The notes under the pieces are model-generated. The model had not been told where the DNA came from. It searched no databases and saw nothing but the letters and a program-made list of their open reading frames with translations. 40,808 nt of DNA from Bradyrhizobium sp. ORS 375 (GTDB lineage Bacteria > Pseudomonadota > Alphaproteobacteria > Rhizobiales > Xanthobacteraceae), in NCBI RefSeq assembly GCF_000239775.1, contig NZ_CAFI01000449.1, positions 1-40,808 of the forward strand, in the 5' to 3' direction. Both the position numbers and the translations under genes were made by a program. Positions 17,456-26,055 of this stretch are shown here, one piece after another. Positions within the stretch are counted from its first letter, which is position 1. The number at the start of each line of letters is the position of its first letter.

Positions 17456-19002
17456 GATGCGACCTCGCGCGCCGGCGCAGTGTCGGCGGCGATCGCCGCG
17501 AGGATGCTGGAGACCTCGATCGCGTCGCCCTTCAGCTCCTCGACATGTTCGCGATCGCGCAGCACCACGACGCGATTCGAGTAGGTGACGATCTCATCCA
17601 GTTCCGATGAGATGACGAGCAACGCAAGACCCTGGTCGCACAGTTCGCGGACGAGCCGAATGATCTCGGCGTGCGCGCCGACATCGATGCCGCGGGTCGG
17701 CTCGTCCAGCACCAGCAGCTTCGGCGATGTCGCCAGCCAGCGCGCGAGCAGCGCCTTCTGCTGATTGCCGCCCGACAGCAGCCCGATCGGCCGCTCCGGA
17801 TCCGGCGGGCGGATGTCGAGCATGCGGATGTAGCGCATCGCGATCTCGTCCTGCTCGCGCCGCGACAGCGGACGATGCAGCCCGCGCCGCGCCTGCAGCG
17901 CCAGCACGATGTTCTCGCGCACCGTGAGATCGGCGACGATGCCCTCGGTCTTGCGCTCCTCCGGGCAGTAACCGAAGCCGAAGCCTGCGCCATCGCGCGG
18001 CGAGTTCAACTTGATCGCCTTGCCGTCGATCGTGGCCTCGCCGCTATCGGCGCGCTCGGCGCCGAACACCAGCCGCGCCGTCTCGGTGCGGCCGGAGCCG
18101 AGCAGGCCGGCGAGCCCGACGACTTCGCCGCAGCGGAGCTCCAGATCGAACGGCGCGACATAGCCCTGCTTGCCGTATCGCTTGAAGCTGACGCAGACCT
18201 CGCGGGCCGTGTCGGGCTGGCTCGCGGCCCTCTCATGGGTGGTCTCGGCGAGCTCGCGGCCCAGCATCATGCGGATGAGGTCGAGCCGCGGCAGGTCGGC
18301 GATGTCGCGCGAGCCGATCAGCCGGCCGTTGCGCAGCACGGTGACGCGGTCGCAGATCTCATAGACCTGATCGAGGAAATGGCTGACGAAGACGATGCCG
18401 ATGCCGCGATCCGCCAGCTTGCGCATCACGTTGAAGAGGATCTCGACCTCGTGACGATCGAGGCTCGCGGTCGGCTCGTCGAGAATGAGCACGCGCGCCG
18501 ACAGATCGACCGCGCGCGCGATGGCCGTGATGTGCTGGACCGCAACCGAGTAGCTCGAAAGCGGCGCGCCGACATCGATGTCGAGACCGTAGTCGAGCAG
18601 CAGCGCACGCGCACGCCGCTTCATCTCGCCCTCGCGCACGACCCCGAAGCGCGTCGGCTGGCGGCCGAGAAACAGGTTCTGCGCCACCGACAGGTTCGGC
18701 AGCAGGTTCACTTCCTGATAGACGGTGGCAATGCCCGCATCCACGGCATCCTTGGCCGAGCGCGGCGCGATCTCGCGGCCAGCGAGCCGCACTGTGCCGG
18801 CGTCGCGCGCGAACACGCCAGTGACGACCTTGATCAGGGTCGACTTGCCGGCGCCATTCTCGCCCAGCAGCGCGTGGATCTCGCCCTCACCCAGCGTGAA
18901 GTCGACGCCATCGAGCGCTTTCAGCGTACCGAAGCTCTTCGACAGGCCACGGATGTCCAGCAGGGCTGGACGCGTGGCCGGCGGAGCTGAAAAATCTGAC
19001 AT
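17452..19002 (-). CDS. ytfR: Sugar ABC transporter ATPase, YtfR type
   Basis: A 516-residue double ABC protein. Domain 1: Walker [10 protein letters not shown] near 50, Walker [12 protein letters not shown], but a poor signature (SSYSVAVQH in place of LSVAEQQ). Domain 2: degenerate Walker A (GLLGSGRTE), consensus [15 protein letters not shown] and Walker [12 protein letters not shown]. The degenerate/consensus alternation is normal for CUT2 ATPases. The gene follows ytfQ after a 216-bp spacer full of hairpins and overlaps ytfT by ATGA. Confidence 0.93.
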   Translation of the reverse strand: MSDFSAPPATRPALLDIRGLSKSFGTLKALDGVDFTLGEGEIHALLGENGAGKSTLIKVVTGVFARDAGTVRLAGREIAPRSAKDAVDAGIATVYQEVNLLPNLSVAQNLFLGRQPTRFGVVREGEMKRRARALLLDYGLDIDVGAPLSSYSVAVQHITAIARAVDLSARVLILDEPTASLDRHEVEILFNVMRKLADRGIGIVFVSHFLDQVYEICDRVTVLRNGRLIGSRDIADLPRLDLIRMMLGRELAETTHERAASQPDTAREVCVSFKRYGKQGYVAPFDLELRCGEVVGLAGLLGSGRTETARLVFGAERADSGEATIDGKAIKLNSPRDGAGFGFGYCPEERKTEGIVADLTVRENIVLALQARRGLHRPLSRREQDEIAMRYIRMLDIRPPDPERPIGLLSGGNQQKALLARWLATSPKLLVLDEPTRGIDVGAHAEIIRLVRELCDQGLALLVISSELDEIVTYSNRVVVLRDREHVEELKGDAIEVSSILAAIAADTAPAREVAS

Positions 19003-19040
19003 GACGAACTACACGGGCTACTTGGCCAACATCCGGAAAG

Positions 19041-19069
19041 CTGACGCCCGCGAAAAGTTCGGGCGTCAG
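19041..19069 (-). terminator. Hairpin between ytfQ and ytfR (attenuator-like)
   Basis: Perfect 10-bp stem ctgacgcccg / cgggcgtcag with a 9-nt loop, in the ytfQ-ytfR spacer. On the transcribed strand it is followed by CTTTCC, not a full T run, so partial termination or 3'-end protection of ytfQ mRNA is more likely than complete termination. Confidence 0.6.
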
Positions 19070-19079
19070 CGATCTACCT

Positions 19080-19199
19080 CCGTCGTCCCGGCGAGCGCCG
19101 GGATCCATACCGCGGATTGGTCGATCGAGGCACTTGGCCAATGCCGTGGGCCTCATCAGCGTTGGTGGCTATGGGTCCTGACTTTCGCCAGGACGACGG
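19080..19199. repeat. Inverted pair of GTCGTCCCGGC-type extragenic palindromes
   Basis: Arms 19080-19109 and 19170-19199 are 30 bp each and imperfect reverse complements; each arm also contains its own small palindrome. The pair lies in the ytfQ-ytfR spacer and could form a long cruciform-like RNA. A related pair is at 40646-40777. Confidence 0.75.
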
Positions 19200-19218
19200 C
19201 AACAGCACAGACCGGGAC

Positions 19219-20184
19219 TTAGTAGCCCAGGCCCTTCTTGCTGTCGTAGACCTTCATCGGCTCGTCGGCCGACGTATAGAGCTTCGACTCGGTCTGGATC
19301 CACTTCGGCGGAACCGTGCCCTTCTCCTTGAAGGCAACGATGGCATCAAAGGCCGGGCCGGCCATGTTCGGCGTCAGCTCGACGGTCGCATTGGCTTCGC
19401 CGGCGGCGATCGCCTTGAAGATGTCCGGCACCGCGTCGATCGAGACGGTCAGGATGTCCTTGCCCGGCTTCAGGCCGGCTTCCTTCATCGCCTGGATCGC
19501 GCCGACCATCATGTCGTCGTTGTGGGCGTAGACGGCGCAGATCGACTTGCCACCGTTCTCGGCCTTGATGAAGCTCTCCATCACTTCCTTGCCCTTGGCG
19601 CGGGTGAACTCGCCGGTCTGGCTGCGCACGACCTTCAAATTGGCGTTCTTGGCGACGACGGAGTCAAAACCCTTCTTGCGGTTGGTGGCGACGCTGGCGC
19701 CGACCGTGCCCTGCAGCTCGACGACGTTGCAGTCCTTGCCGGCCACGGTCTTGGCGAGCCACTCGCCGGCGACCGCGCCTTCATGCACGCTGTCGGAGGT
19801 GACGGCCGTCAAATAGAGGTCCTTGCCCGAGGGATCGATGTCGCGGTCGAGCAGCACGACCGGGATCTTGGCTTCCTTGGCTTCCTTCAGCACGGCGTCC
19901 CAGCCGGAGGCGACGACCGGCGCGAGGAAGATTGCGTCCACGCCCTGCGCGATGAAGGAGCGGATCGCCTTGATCTGATTTTCCTGCTTCTGCTGGGCGT
20001 CGGCGATCTTCAGGTTGATCTTGCGCTTGGCGGCTTCCGACTTCGAGACGGAGGTCTCGGCGGCGCGCCAGCCGGATTCCGATCCGATCTGCGAAAAGCC
20101 GACGGTCAGCTCCGCGGCACTGGCGGAGGTCGCGAGCAGCAAGGCGGCCGTTGCCGAGGCCGCAAAGAGGGCTTTCAGGGTCAT
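19219..20184 (-). CDS. ytfQ: Sugar ABC transporter substrate-binding protein, YtfQ type
   Basis: A 321-residue periplasmic binding protein of the ribose/galactofuranose class. The signal peptide MTLKALFAASATAALLLATS ends near Ala23 (ASA-AEL), followed by LTVGFSQIGSESGWRAAET, the hallmark N-lobe of YtfQ. Further landmarks are VDAIFLAPVVASGWD near 83, VLLDRDIDPSG near 107 and YAHNDDMMVGAIQAM near 217. The ATG at 20184 is preceded by GGGAGAGAA at good spacing. First gene of the transporter-plus-catabolic operon; the ligand is probably a furanose pentose or hexose (arabinofuranose/galactofuranose), inferred from family and context. Confidence 0.92.
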   Translation of the reverse strand: MTLKALFAASATAALLLATSASAAELTVGFSQIGSESGWRAAETSVSKSEAAKRKINLKIADAQQKQENQIKAIRSFIAQGVDAIFLAPVVASGWDAVLKEAKEAKIPVVLLDRDIDPSGKDLYLTAVTSDSVHEGAVAGEWLAKTVAGKDCNVVELQGTVGASVATNRKKGFDSVVAKNANLKVVRSQTGEFTRAKGKEVMESFIKAENGGKSICAVYAHNDDMMVGAIQAMKEAGLKPGKDILTVSIDAVPDIFKAIAAGEANATVELTPNMAGPAFDAIVAFKEKGTVPPKWIQTESKLYTSADEPMKVYDSKKGLGY

Positions 20185-20307
20185 CAGACGTTCTCTCCCA
20201 CAAAGTATCTGTTGATGCGGCGCCGCTTGATAGCGGTGTCTTCGCACCGTTCTCGCCAGCTCAAAGGACTGACGGGTTCGTTATTCCACGGAACCTCTGG
20301 CCTGACT

Positions 20308-20324
20308 AGTCATATTATTTGACT
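20308..20324. promoter_or_regulatory. Candidate GntR-type operator upstream of ytfQ
   Basis: AGTCA-N7-TGACT is a perfect inverted repeat in an unusually AT-rich patch about 125 bp upstream of ytfQ. On the ytfQ strand the spacer contains TAATAT, a possible -10 box, so a bound protein would block the promoter. The operon-encoded GntR protein is the obvious candidate ligand. No promoter data support it. Confidence 0.4.
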
Positions 20325-20377
20325 GTAATACTTTTTGAGCAGCCTGCATTCGGCACACGCCTGCTCATGCCTGTGCG

Positions 20378-20397
20378 CTGCAGCAAATTAGCTGCAG
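20378..20397 (-). terminator. Small hairpin downstream of eda
   Basis: Perfect 7-bp stem ctgcagc / gctgcag with the loop aaatta, 34 bp past the eda stop. No T run follows, so its role as terminator or protein site is uncertain. Confidence 0.35.
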
Positions 20398-20430
20398 GCC
20401 TCGCATCGATTGGAAGCTGGTGAAGACGCC

Positions 20431-21072
20431 TCAGCGCAGCCGCGTTGCCTCGCGCGCACGCTGCTCGATCACAGCCCACGCGCCAGCCTTGATGTCGGCC
20501 GCGGGCGCCACCCAGGAGCCGCCGATCGCAACGACCTTCTTGTGTGCGAGCCATTGCGCCGCGTTGCCGGCGTTGATGCCGCCGGTCGGACAGAAGCGCA
20601 CATTCGGGAACGGACCAGCCAGCGCATCGAGGGCCGCGAGTCCACCGGCGGGCACTGCGGGGAAGAACTTGACCAGCTCATAGCCGCGCGTCACGCAGGC
20701 GATCAGGTCGGAGGGCGTCTGGATGCCCGGCGCGAACGGCAGCTCGCCGGCGTTGGCGGCCTCGAGCAGATCGATCGACATCCCCGGACTGATCGCAAAC
20801 GCTGCACCGAGCTTCGCCGCATGCTCGTAGTCAGCGGGCGTCAGCACGGTGCCGATGCCGACCTTCGCCTCCGGCACATCGCTGATGATGGCGCGCGCCG
20901 CATCGAAGCCTGCCTGCGTGCGCAAGGTGATCTCGATGACACGCAGGCCGCCGCTGACGAGCGCCCGCGCGAGCGGCACGGCCTGCGAAGCGTCGTCGAT
21001 CGTGATCACCGGGATCACCGGCGCCAGCGCAAACACCGCCTCGAGCCTCGCGCGCTTGTCCGAACTGCTCAT
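20431..21072 (-). CDS. eda: 2-keto-3-deoxy-6-phosphogluconate aldolase (Eda/DgoA family)
   Basis: A 213-residue class I aldolase with Schiff-base Lys135 (YELVKFFPA), Glu47 and Arg51 in VIEITLRTQAG, and Thr75 in GIGTVLTP, matching E. coli Eda residues. It cleaves KDPG (or KDP-galactonate) into pyruvate and glyceraldehyde 3-phosphate. The ATG at 21072 overlaps the kdgK stop (TGATG), so the two are coupled, and the order kinase-aldolase is the lower part of hexuronate/aldonate catabolism. The longer open frame upstream is overlap with kdgK. Gluconate versus galactonate stereochemistry cannot be decided by sequence reading. Confidence 0.92.
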   Translation of the reverse strand: MSSSDKRARLEAVFALAPVIPVITIDDASQAVPLARALVSGGLRVIEITLRTQAGFDAARAIISDVPEAKVGIGTVLTPADYEHAAKLGAAFAISPGMSIDLLEAANAGELPFAPGIQTPSDLIACVTRGYELVKFFPAVPAGGLAALDALAGPFPNVRFCPTGGINAGNAAQWLAHKKVVAIGGSWVAPAADIKAGAWAVIEQRAREATRLR

Positions 21073-21998
21073 CACGCCTCGCTCAATGTCAGAATGTCCC
21101 GCGGCATCGCGGTCGCCGGGATCACGGCGCCCGGCGCCATGATCACGGCGCCGGCCAGCCGATGCCCCGCCAACGCCGCTTTGCGCGGCGGCGCGCCGTT
21201 GATCCGTGCGGCCAGATAGCCCGCGTTGAAGGAATCGCCGGCCGCCGTGGTGTCGATCGGCTGCAGCACGGCGGGCGGCGCGATATCGACCAGCACGCCA
21301 TCGGCGTGAATCAGACAACCGCGGGGGCCGCGCTTGACCACCACCTCGCTCACGCCCGCGTCCTTAAAGCGGCGCAGGCAGACCGAGGCGTCGGCATCGC
21401 CGAACAGCATCTGCTCGTCCTCGAGCGTCGGCAGCGCGATGTCGACCAGCGGCAGGATGGCGCGAAACGCGCGCTGCGCCACCTCGCGGCTGGCCCAGCC
21501 GCGCGGCCGGTAGTTGCCGTCGAACACCACGCGCGCCCCGCGCTTGCGCGCGACCGTGAGCAACTCGCGCAGCTTGGCCTTGCCGGTCTCGCCATACAGC
21601 GACAGGCTGATGCCGGAGAGGTAGATCCACTCGAAGCGCGAGAGCCGGTCGAGCATGTCGCGGTCGGCGCGGTCGAACAGCTCGCGCGCCGGCGCGCGAT
21701 CGCGCCAATAGAGGAAGCTGCGCTCCCCCCGGGCGTCGCGCTCGATCATGTAGAGGCCGGGCACGCGGCCTTCGACGAGCAGCACCTCGGAGGTGTCGAT
21801 GCCTTCCGCCTGCCAAGCCTTCAGCATCGTCGCGCTCAGCGGATCGTCGCCGAGCGCCGTCACGTAGGAGGTGGGCACGCCGAGCCGCGACAAATAGAGC
21901 GCCGTGTTGAGCGTGTCGCCGCCGAAGCCGCGCCTGAACAGCGAGCCATCCTCCTGCGCGAACTCCACCATGCACTCTCCGATGCAGGCGACTCTCAT
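21072..21998 (-). CDS. kdgK: 2-keto-3-deoxygluconate kinase (PfkB family)
   Basis: A 308-residue ribokinase-fold sugar kinase phosphorylating KDG to KDPG. The N-terminal motif is RRGFGGDTLNTALYLSRLG near 22-40; the ATP/anion-hole motif DTTAAGDSFNAGYLA contains catalytic base Asp255, with Ala in place of the usual first Gly of GAGD. The ATG at 21998 gives the common start MRVACIGECMVEF. A TTG at 22019 would overlap the upstream stop as TTGA and add seven residues, so it is a possible alternative start. Overlaps eda downstream by one base. Confidence 0.92.
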   Translation of the reverse strand: MRVACIGECMVEFAQEDGSLFRRGFGGDTLNTALYLSRLGVPTSYVTALGDDPLSATMLKAWQAEGIDTSEVLLVEGRVPGLYMIERDARGERSFLYWRDRAPARELFDRADRDMLDRLSRFEWIYLSGISLSLYGETGKAKLRELLTVARKRGARVVFDGNYRPRGWASREVAQRAFRAILPLVDIALPTLEDEQMLFGDADASVCLRRFKDAGVSEVVVKRGPRGCLIHADGVLVDIAPPAVLQPIDTTAAGDSFNAGYLAARINGAPPRKAALAGHRLAGAVIMAPGAVIPATAMPRDILTLSEA

Positions 21999-22015
21999 CG
22001 GCGTCAATCCCACGA

Positions 22016-23047
22016 TCAAAACGTCAAATGAACCTTCATCGACCGGCTACGATCGCTGGCGAGCTCGAAGGCGGAAATTGCCTCCTGGAATGGCAACGTC
22101 GCCGAGATCAGCGGCTTGACGTCCAGCAGTCCCTCGCCCATCAGCCGCAGCGCCAGCGCGAACTCACGGTCGAACCGGAACGTGCCGCGCAATTGCAGCT
22201 CCTTCGTGACCAGCGTGTTGACCGGCAAGGTCATCTCGCCGCCGAGCCCGAGCTGGACGATGACGCCGCCCGGCCTCATGACGTCGAGCGCGGAGCGCAG
22301 CGCGACCTGGTTGCCGGAGGCCTCGAACAGCACGTCGAACGTGCCCTTCCCCGCGCGCCACGGATCGAGCGCTGCCGGATCAGCCCCGACATTCAAGGCA
22401 TGGCTGGCGCCGAGCTTGCGTGCCACCGCGAGCGGCGCTTCGGCGACATCGGTAGCGACGATCTCGGCCGCGCCGCCGTAGCGCGCGACCAGGATCGAGA
22501 GCGCGCCGATCGGACCGCAGCCTGTGACCAATATGCGCTTGCCCAGCAGCGCGCCGGCCTGATGCGCGGCATGCAGGCACACCGACAGCGGCTCAGCCAT
22601 CGCGGCCTCGCCTGGTGACAGCGATGGCGCGATCGGCACCGCCTGCGAGGCATCGACGGTGACGAATTCGCGGAAACCGCCCTGCACGTGAGGATCGCGC
22701 ATCGCGCTGCCCATGAAGCGCATGTCCAGGCACTGGTTGCGCAGGCCCTCGCGACAGTAGGAGCACGTGCCGCAAGGCAGGCTCGGATTGACGGCGACGC
22801 GGGTGCCTTCCGACAGGCCGGTCACGCCGGGGCCGACCGCGGCCACGTGGCCTGCAATCTCATGGCCCAGCGCCATCGGCTGCTTGATGCGCACGGTGCC
22901 GAAACCGCCATGATGGTAATAATGCAGGTCCGAGCCGCAGATGCCACCGGCCTCGATCTTCACCCGGACCTCGCCCGGCCCCGGTGCGGGATCCGGGAAG
23001 CTGTCGATGCGCAGATCCCTGGGCGCGTGAATCACGACGGCACGCAT
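22016..23047 (-). CDS. idnD: Zinc-dependent alcohol dehydrogenase, L-idonate 5-dehydrogenase type
   Basis: A 343-residue medium-chain dehydrogenase. Catalytic zinc ligands are Cys37 (GGICGSDLHYYHHGGFG) and His62/Glu63 (GHEIAGH); structural zinc cysteines are Cys92, Cys95, Cys98 and Cys106. The NAD-binding motif is GCGPIGALSILVA near 176. The HYYHHGGFG segment and conserved RNPSLPCGTC-like loop (here VNPSLPCGTC) are typical of IdnD-like enzymes that oxidise L-idonate (or a related sugar acid) at C5. It sits between kdgK and uxuA, so its product should feed KDG metabolism; the real substrate may be another hexonate. Confidence 0.85.
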   Translation of the reverse strand: MRAVVIHAPRDLRIDSFPDPAPGPGEVRVKIEAGGICGSDLHYYHHGGFGTVRIKQPMALGHEIAGHVAAVGPGVTGLSEGTRVAVNPSLPCGTCSYCREGLRNQCLDMRFMGSAMRDPHVQGGFREFVTVDASQAVPIAPSLSPGEAAMAEPLSVCLHAAHQAGALLGKRILVTGCGPIGALSILVARYGGAAEIVATDVAEAPLAVARKLGASHALNVGADPAALDPWRAGKGTFDVLFEASGNQVALRSALDVMRPGGVIVQLGLGGEMTLPVNTLVTKELQLRGTFRFDREFALALRLMGEGLLDVKPLISATLPFQEAISAFELASDRSRSMKVHLTF

Positions 23048-23099
23048 CGGGCGGTTCTCCCTGTCTGGTCTTGTCCGCCGATCCTAGACCACGACGCGA

Positions 23100-24296
23100 T
23101 CAGACCGGCAAGCGGTTGATGGCCGCAACCGCCGTCATGACGCCGCGGATTTCGGCAAGGCCCTTCAGGCGCCCGACCAGCGGATAACCGGGATGCGTGC
23201 CGCGGCCGATGTCGTCGGCCAGCTCGTGGCCGTGATCGGGCCGGAACGGGATGCGCCAGTCCGGCTCGCCCTCGGCCTTGCGGCGGGCCTGCTCCTTCAG
23301 CAGCGTCGTGACGACGTTAACCATGTCGACATCGCCGCGCAGATGCTCCGCCTCCATGAACGAGCCGTCGAGCATCTTGGTCACGTTGCGCAGATGCACG
23401 AAGCGGATCTGCGGAGCGAAGCGCTCCGCCAGCGCCGGAACGTTGTTCTGGCCGCCGGCCCCGAGCGCGCCGGTGCAGAAGGTGAGGCCGTTGGCCTTTG
23501 ACGGTGCGGCATCGACGATGAACTGGAGATCGTCGGCTGACGACACCACGCGCGGCAGACCGAACAGATCGCGCGGCGGATCGTCGGGATGCACGCACAG
23601 GCTGACGCCGCATTCCTCCGCCGTGGGCACCACCTCGCGCAGGAAGCGCGCGTAGTTGGCGCGCAGCTCGGCATGGCCGATGCCGCGATACTTGTCCAGC
23701 ATCCGGCGCACGCCGGGCACGTCATAGCGATCATAGGCCCCGGGCAGCCCCGCCATGATGGTCGCGAGCAGCCGGTCCTTGTCGGATTCCGAGGCCTGCG
23801 CCACCCAGGTTTTCGCGCGGTCGAGCACGTCGGACGAGAACTCGGCCTCGGCGCCGGGACGCTGCAGGATATAGCAATCGAAGGCGGCGAGGCGGTCGGC
23901 ATCGAACCGCAGCGCGGTCGCGCCGCCCGGCAGGCGGAAGGCGAGCTCGGTGCGGGTCCAGTCCAGCACCGCCATGAAATTGTAGCAGACCGTGGTGATG
24001 CCGCAGCCGGCGAGGTTTCGCAGCGACTGCCGGTAGTTGTCGAACAGCGATGTCAGATCGCCTTCGCCGAGCTTGATCGCTTCCGACACCGGCAGGCTCT
24101 CGACCACGCTCCAGCGCAACCGCAGCGATGAGTCACCTTCGATCAGACCGATACGCTTGATGATCTCGTCCGTGCTCCACACCACGCCATAGGGAATGTG
24201 ATGCAGCGCCGTCACGATGCCGGTCGCGCCGGTCTGGCGGACCTGCGGCAAGGTGATGGGATCATCCGGTCCGAACCAGCGCCACGTCTGTTGCAT
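23100..24296 (-). CDS. uxuA: Mannonate dehydratase
   Basis: A 398-residue UxuA-family TIM barrel that dehydrates D-mannonate to 2-keto-3-deoxygluconate, using a divalent metal. Typical blocks are MQQTWRWFGPDDPITL at the start, the active-site region CYNFMAVLDWTRTEL near 105, SLCVHPDDPP, TFCTGALGAGGQNNV, FVHLRNV and the terminal FRPDHGHELADD. The ATG at 24296 is preceded by AGAGAGGTGG at good spacing. Divergent from uxuB across a 134-bp gap; its product is used by kdgK and eda, two and three genes downstream. Confidence 0.94.
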   Translation of the reverse strand: MQQTWRWFGPDDPITLPQVRQTGATGIVTALHHIPYGVVWSTDEIIKRIGLIEGDSSLRLRWSVVESLPVSEAIKLGEGDLTSLFDNYRQSLRNLAGCGITTVCYNFMAVLDWTRTELAFRLPGGATALRFDADRLAAFDCYILQRPGAEAEFSSDVLDRAKTWVAQASESDKDRLLATIMAGLPGAYDRYDVPGVRRMLDKYRGIGHAELRANYARFLREVVPTAEECGVSLCVHPDDPPRDLFGLPRVVSSADDLQFIVDAAPSKANGLTFCTGALGAGGQNNVPALAERFAPQIRFVHLRNVTKMLDGSFMEAEHLRGDVDMVNVVTTLLKEQARRKAEGEPDWRIPFRPDHGHELADDIGRGTHPGYPLVGRLKGLAEIRGVMTAVAAINRLPV

Positions 24297-24315
24297 ATCG
24301 TCCACCTCTCTGCAG

Positions 24316-24345
24316 CCGGAGCGGCTGATCATTCACCGCTTCCGG
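24316..24345. promoter_or_regulatory. Inverted repeat in the uxuA-uxuB divergent gap
   Basis: ccggagcgg, 11 nt, ccgcttccgg: inverted repeat with one bulged base, 20 bp from the uxuA start. A TTGACG hexamer facing uxuB begins at 24347. This may be a shared operator/promoter region; there is no cognate regulator gene beside it. Confidence 0.3.
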
Positions 24346-24430
24346 CTTGACGCCTACGCCACGGCGTTCGACATGTTCAAGCACAATAGACCGAATGCCA
24401 CAAAGTCCGGCTCATCTTGCAAGGCCCCGC

Positions 24431-25912
24431 ATGGATCGTCTCAGCCCCTCGACGCTCGACCGCCTGTCCGCCGGCATTCTCAAGCCGAATTACGACCGCA
24501 CGGCGGTCGCGACCGGCATCATCCATCTCGGGCTCGGCGCCTTCCACAGGGGCCATCAGGCGGTCTACACCGATGCGCTGCTGCGGGACGATCCGCGCTG
24601 GGGCATCCTCGGCGTCTCCCTGCGCTCGCCCGACACCCGCGATGCGCTGCAGCCGCAACGCGGGCTGTACAGCGTGACGGCGAGCGACGGCACTGGTGAT
24701 CAGCGCCGCGTGATCGGTGCGCTCACCGGCCTTGCCGTCGCGCCGGAGGATCCGGCCGGCCTGCTCGCGCGTCTCGCCGATCCGGCCGTGCGCATCGTCT
24801 CCACCACGGTCACCGAGAAGGGCTACAGCCACGATCCGGCCACCGGCGCGCTGCGTGCCGACGATCCCGACATCCGGCACGACAGCCTCAACCCCGGTCA
24901 GCCGCGCAGCACGCTCGGCTTCATCGTCGGCGGCCTGCGGCTGCGGCGCCAGGCTGGCCTGCCGCCCTACACCGTGCTGGCCTGCGACAATCTTCCGGCC
25001 AATGGCCACACCTTGCGCGGCCTCGTCATCGCCTTTGCCGAGTTGCTCGACCGCGATCTCGCGCGGTGGATCGCGGACACCGTCCGCTTCCCCTCGACCA
25101 TGGTCGACCGCATCGTGCCGGCCACCACGGATGCGGACCGCACCGAGGTCAGCGCCGCGCTCGGCCTCGACGATGCCTGGCCTGTCGTCACCGAGCCGTT
25201 CAGCCAATGGGTGATCGAGGACACTTTCGGCGGCGAGCGCCCGGCCTGGGACATCAGTGGCGCGCAGTTCGTGCACGACGTCGCGCCGTTCGAGCTGATG
25301 AAGCTGCGGCTGCTCAACGGCGCGCATTCGACGCTCGCCTATCTCGGCCATCTCATGGGCTGTCAAACCGTCGCCGAGGCGATGGCCGAGCCGGATCTCG
25401 CCGGTCTGGTCGAGGAGATGATGCGCGAGGAGGTGACGCCGACCTTGCCAGCGCTCGGCGGTTTCGACGTCACCGCCTATCGCGCGGCGCTGCTGCAGCG
25501 CTTTCGCAATCCCGCGCTCAAGCACCGCACCGTGCAGATCGCGATGGACGGCACCCAGAAGCTGCCGCAGCGCCTGCTCGGCACGATCAGCGACCGGCTC
25601 GCGCGTGGGCTTCCGATCACGCGTCTCGCCCTCGCCGTTGCGGGATGGATGCGCTATGTCAGCGGCACAGACGAGCATGGCCAGCCCATCGCGCTGCGCG
25701 ATCCGCTGTCGTCGCAGCTGCGCGCGCTGGCCGATCAGGCGGGACCGCTCGCCAATCGGCTCGCACCGGCGCTGCTGTCGCTCGCATCGGTGTTCGGCCG
25801 CGAGCTGCCGAGCAATCCTCGCTTCGCCGGGGCGGTCGAAACAGCGTTGGACAGTCTGCTCACGGCAGGAGTGCGGGCCACAGTGGCGCAGACCCGCCGC
25901 GCCGCGCGCTGA
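24431..25912 (+). CDS. uxuB: Fructuronate reductase (mannitol dehydrogenase family)
   Basis: A 493-residue polyol-specific long-chain dehydrogenase. The Rossmann start is IIHLGLGAFHRGHQAVYTD near 30-48, and the active-site set is Lys291, Asn296 and His299 (KLRLLNGAHS), with CDNLPANG near 186. In hexuronate catabolism it reduces D-fructuronate to D-mannonate, the substrate of the divergent UxuA. Mannitol or arabinitol dehydrogenase activity is the alternative, but the uxuA neighbour favours fructuronate. The ATG at 24431 fits family length (about 486); an upstream ATG at 24395 would add 12 residues and has no clear ribosome-binding site. Confidence 0.9.
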   Translation: MDRLSPSTLDRLSAGILKPNYDRTAVATGIIHLGLGAFHRGHQAVYTDALLRDDPRWGILGVSLRSPDTRDALQPQRGLYSVTASDGTGDQRRVIGALTGLAVAPEDPAGLLARLADPAVRIVSTTVTEKGYSHDPATGALRADDPDIRHDSLNPGQPRSTLGFIVGGLRLRRQAGLPPYTVLACDNLPANGHTLRGLVIAFAELLDRDLARWIADTVRFPSTMVDRIVPATTDADRTEVSAALGLDDAWPVVTEPFSQWVIEDTFGGERPAWDISGAQFVHDVAPFELMKLRLLNGAHSTLAYLGHLMGCQTVAEAMAEPDLAGLVEEMMREEVTPTLPALGGFDVTAYRAALLQRFRNPALKHRTVQIAMDGTQKLPQRLLGTISDRLARGLPITRLALAVAGWMRYVSGTDEHGQPIALRDPLSSQLRALADQAGPLANRLAPALLSLASVFGRELPSNPRFAGAVETALDSLLTAGVRATVAQTRRAAR

Positions 25913-26055
25913 TCGCGATTCCGCGCGGGCGTGGGCGGCCGAGGCTGCGAAAGGAACCTTGGCCGTCAAAGATGCCGAACAAACAATCGGTGATCGCGCA
26001 GCGCTGCGGCATGCCGCTGGCGCGCTCATCGTTCGGCATCGCGAAGGGAACCGCC

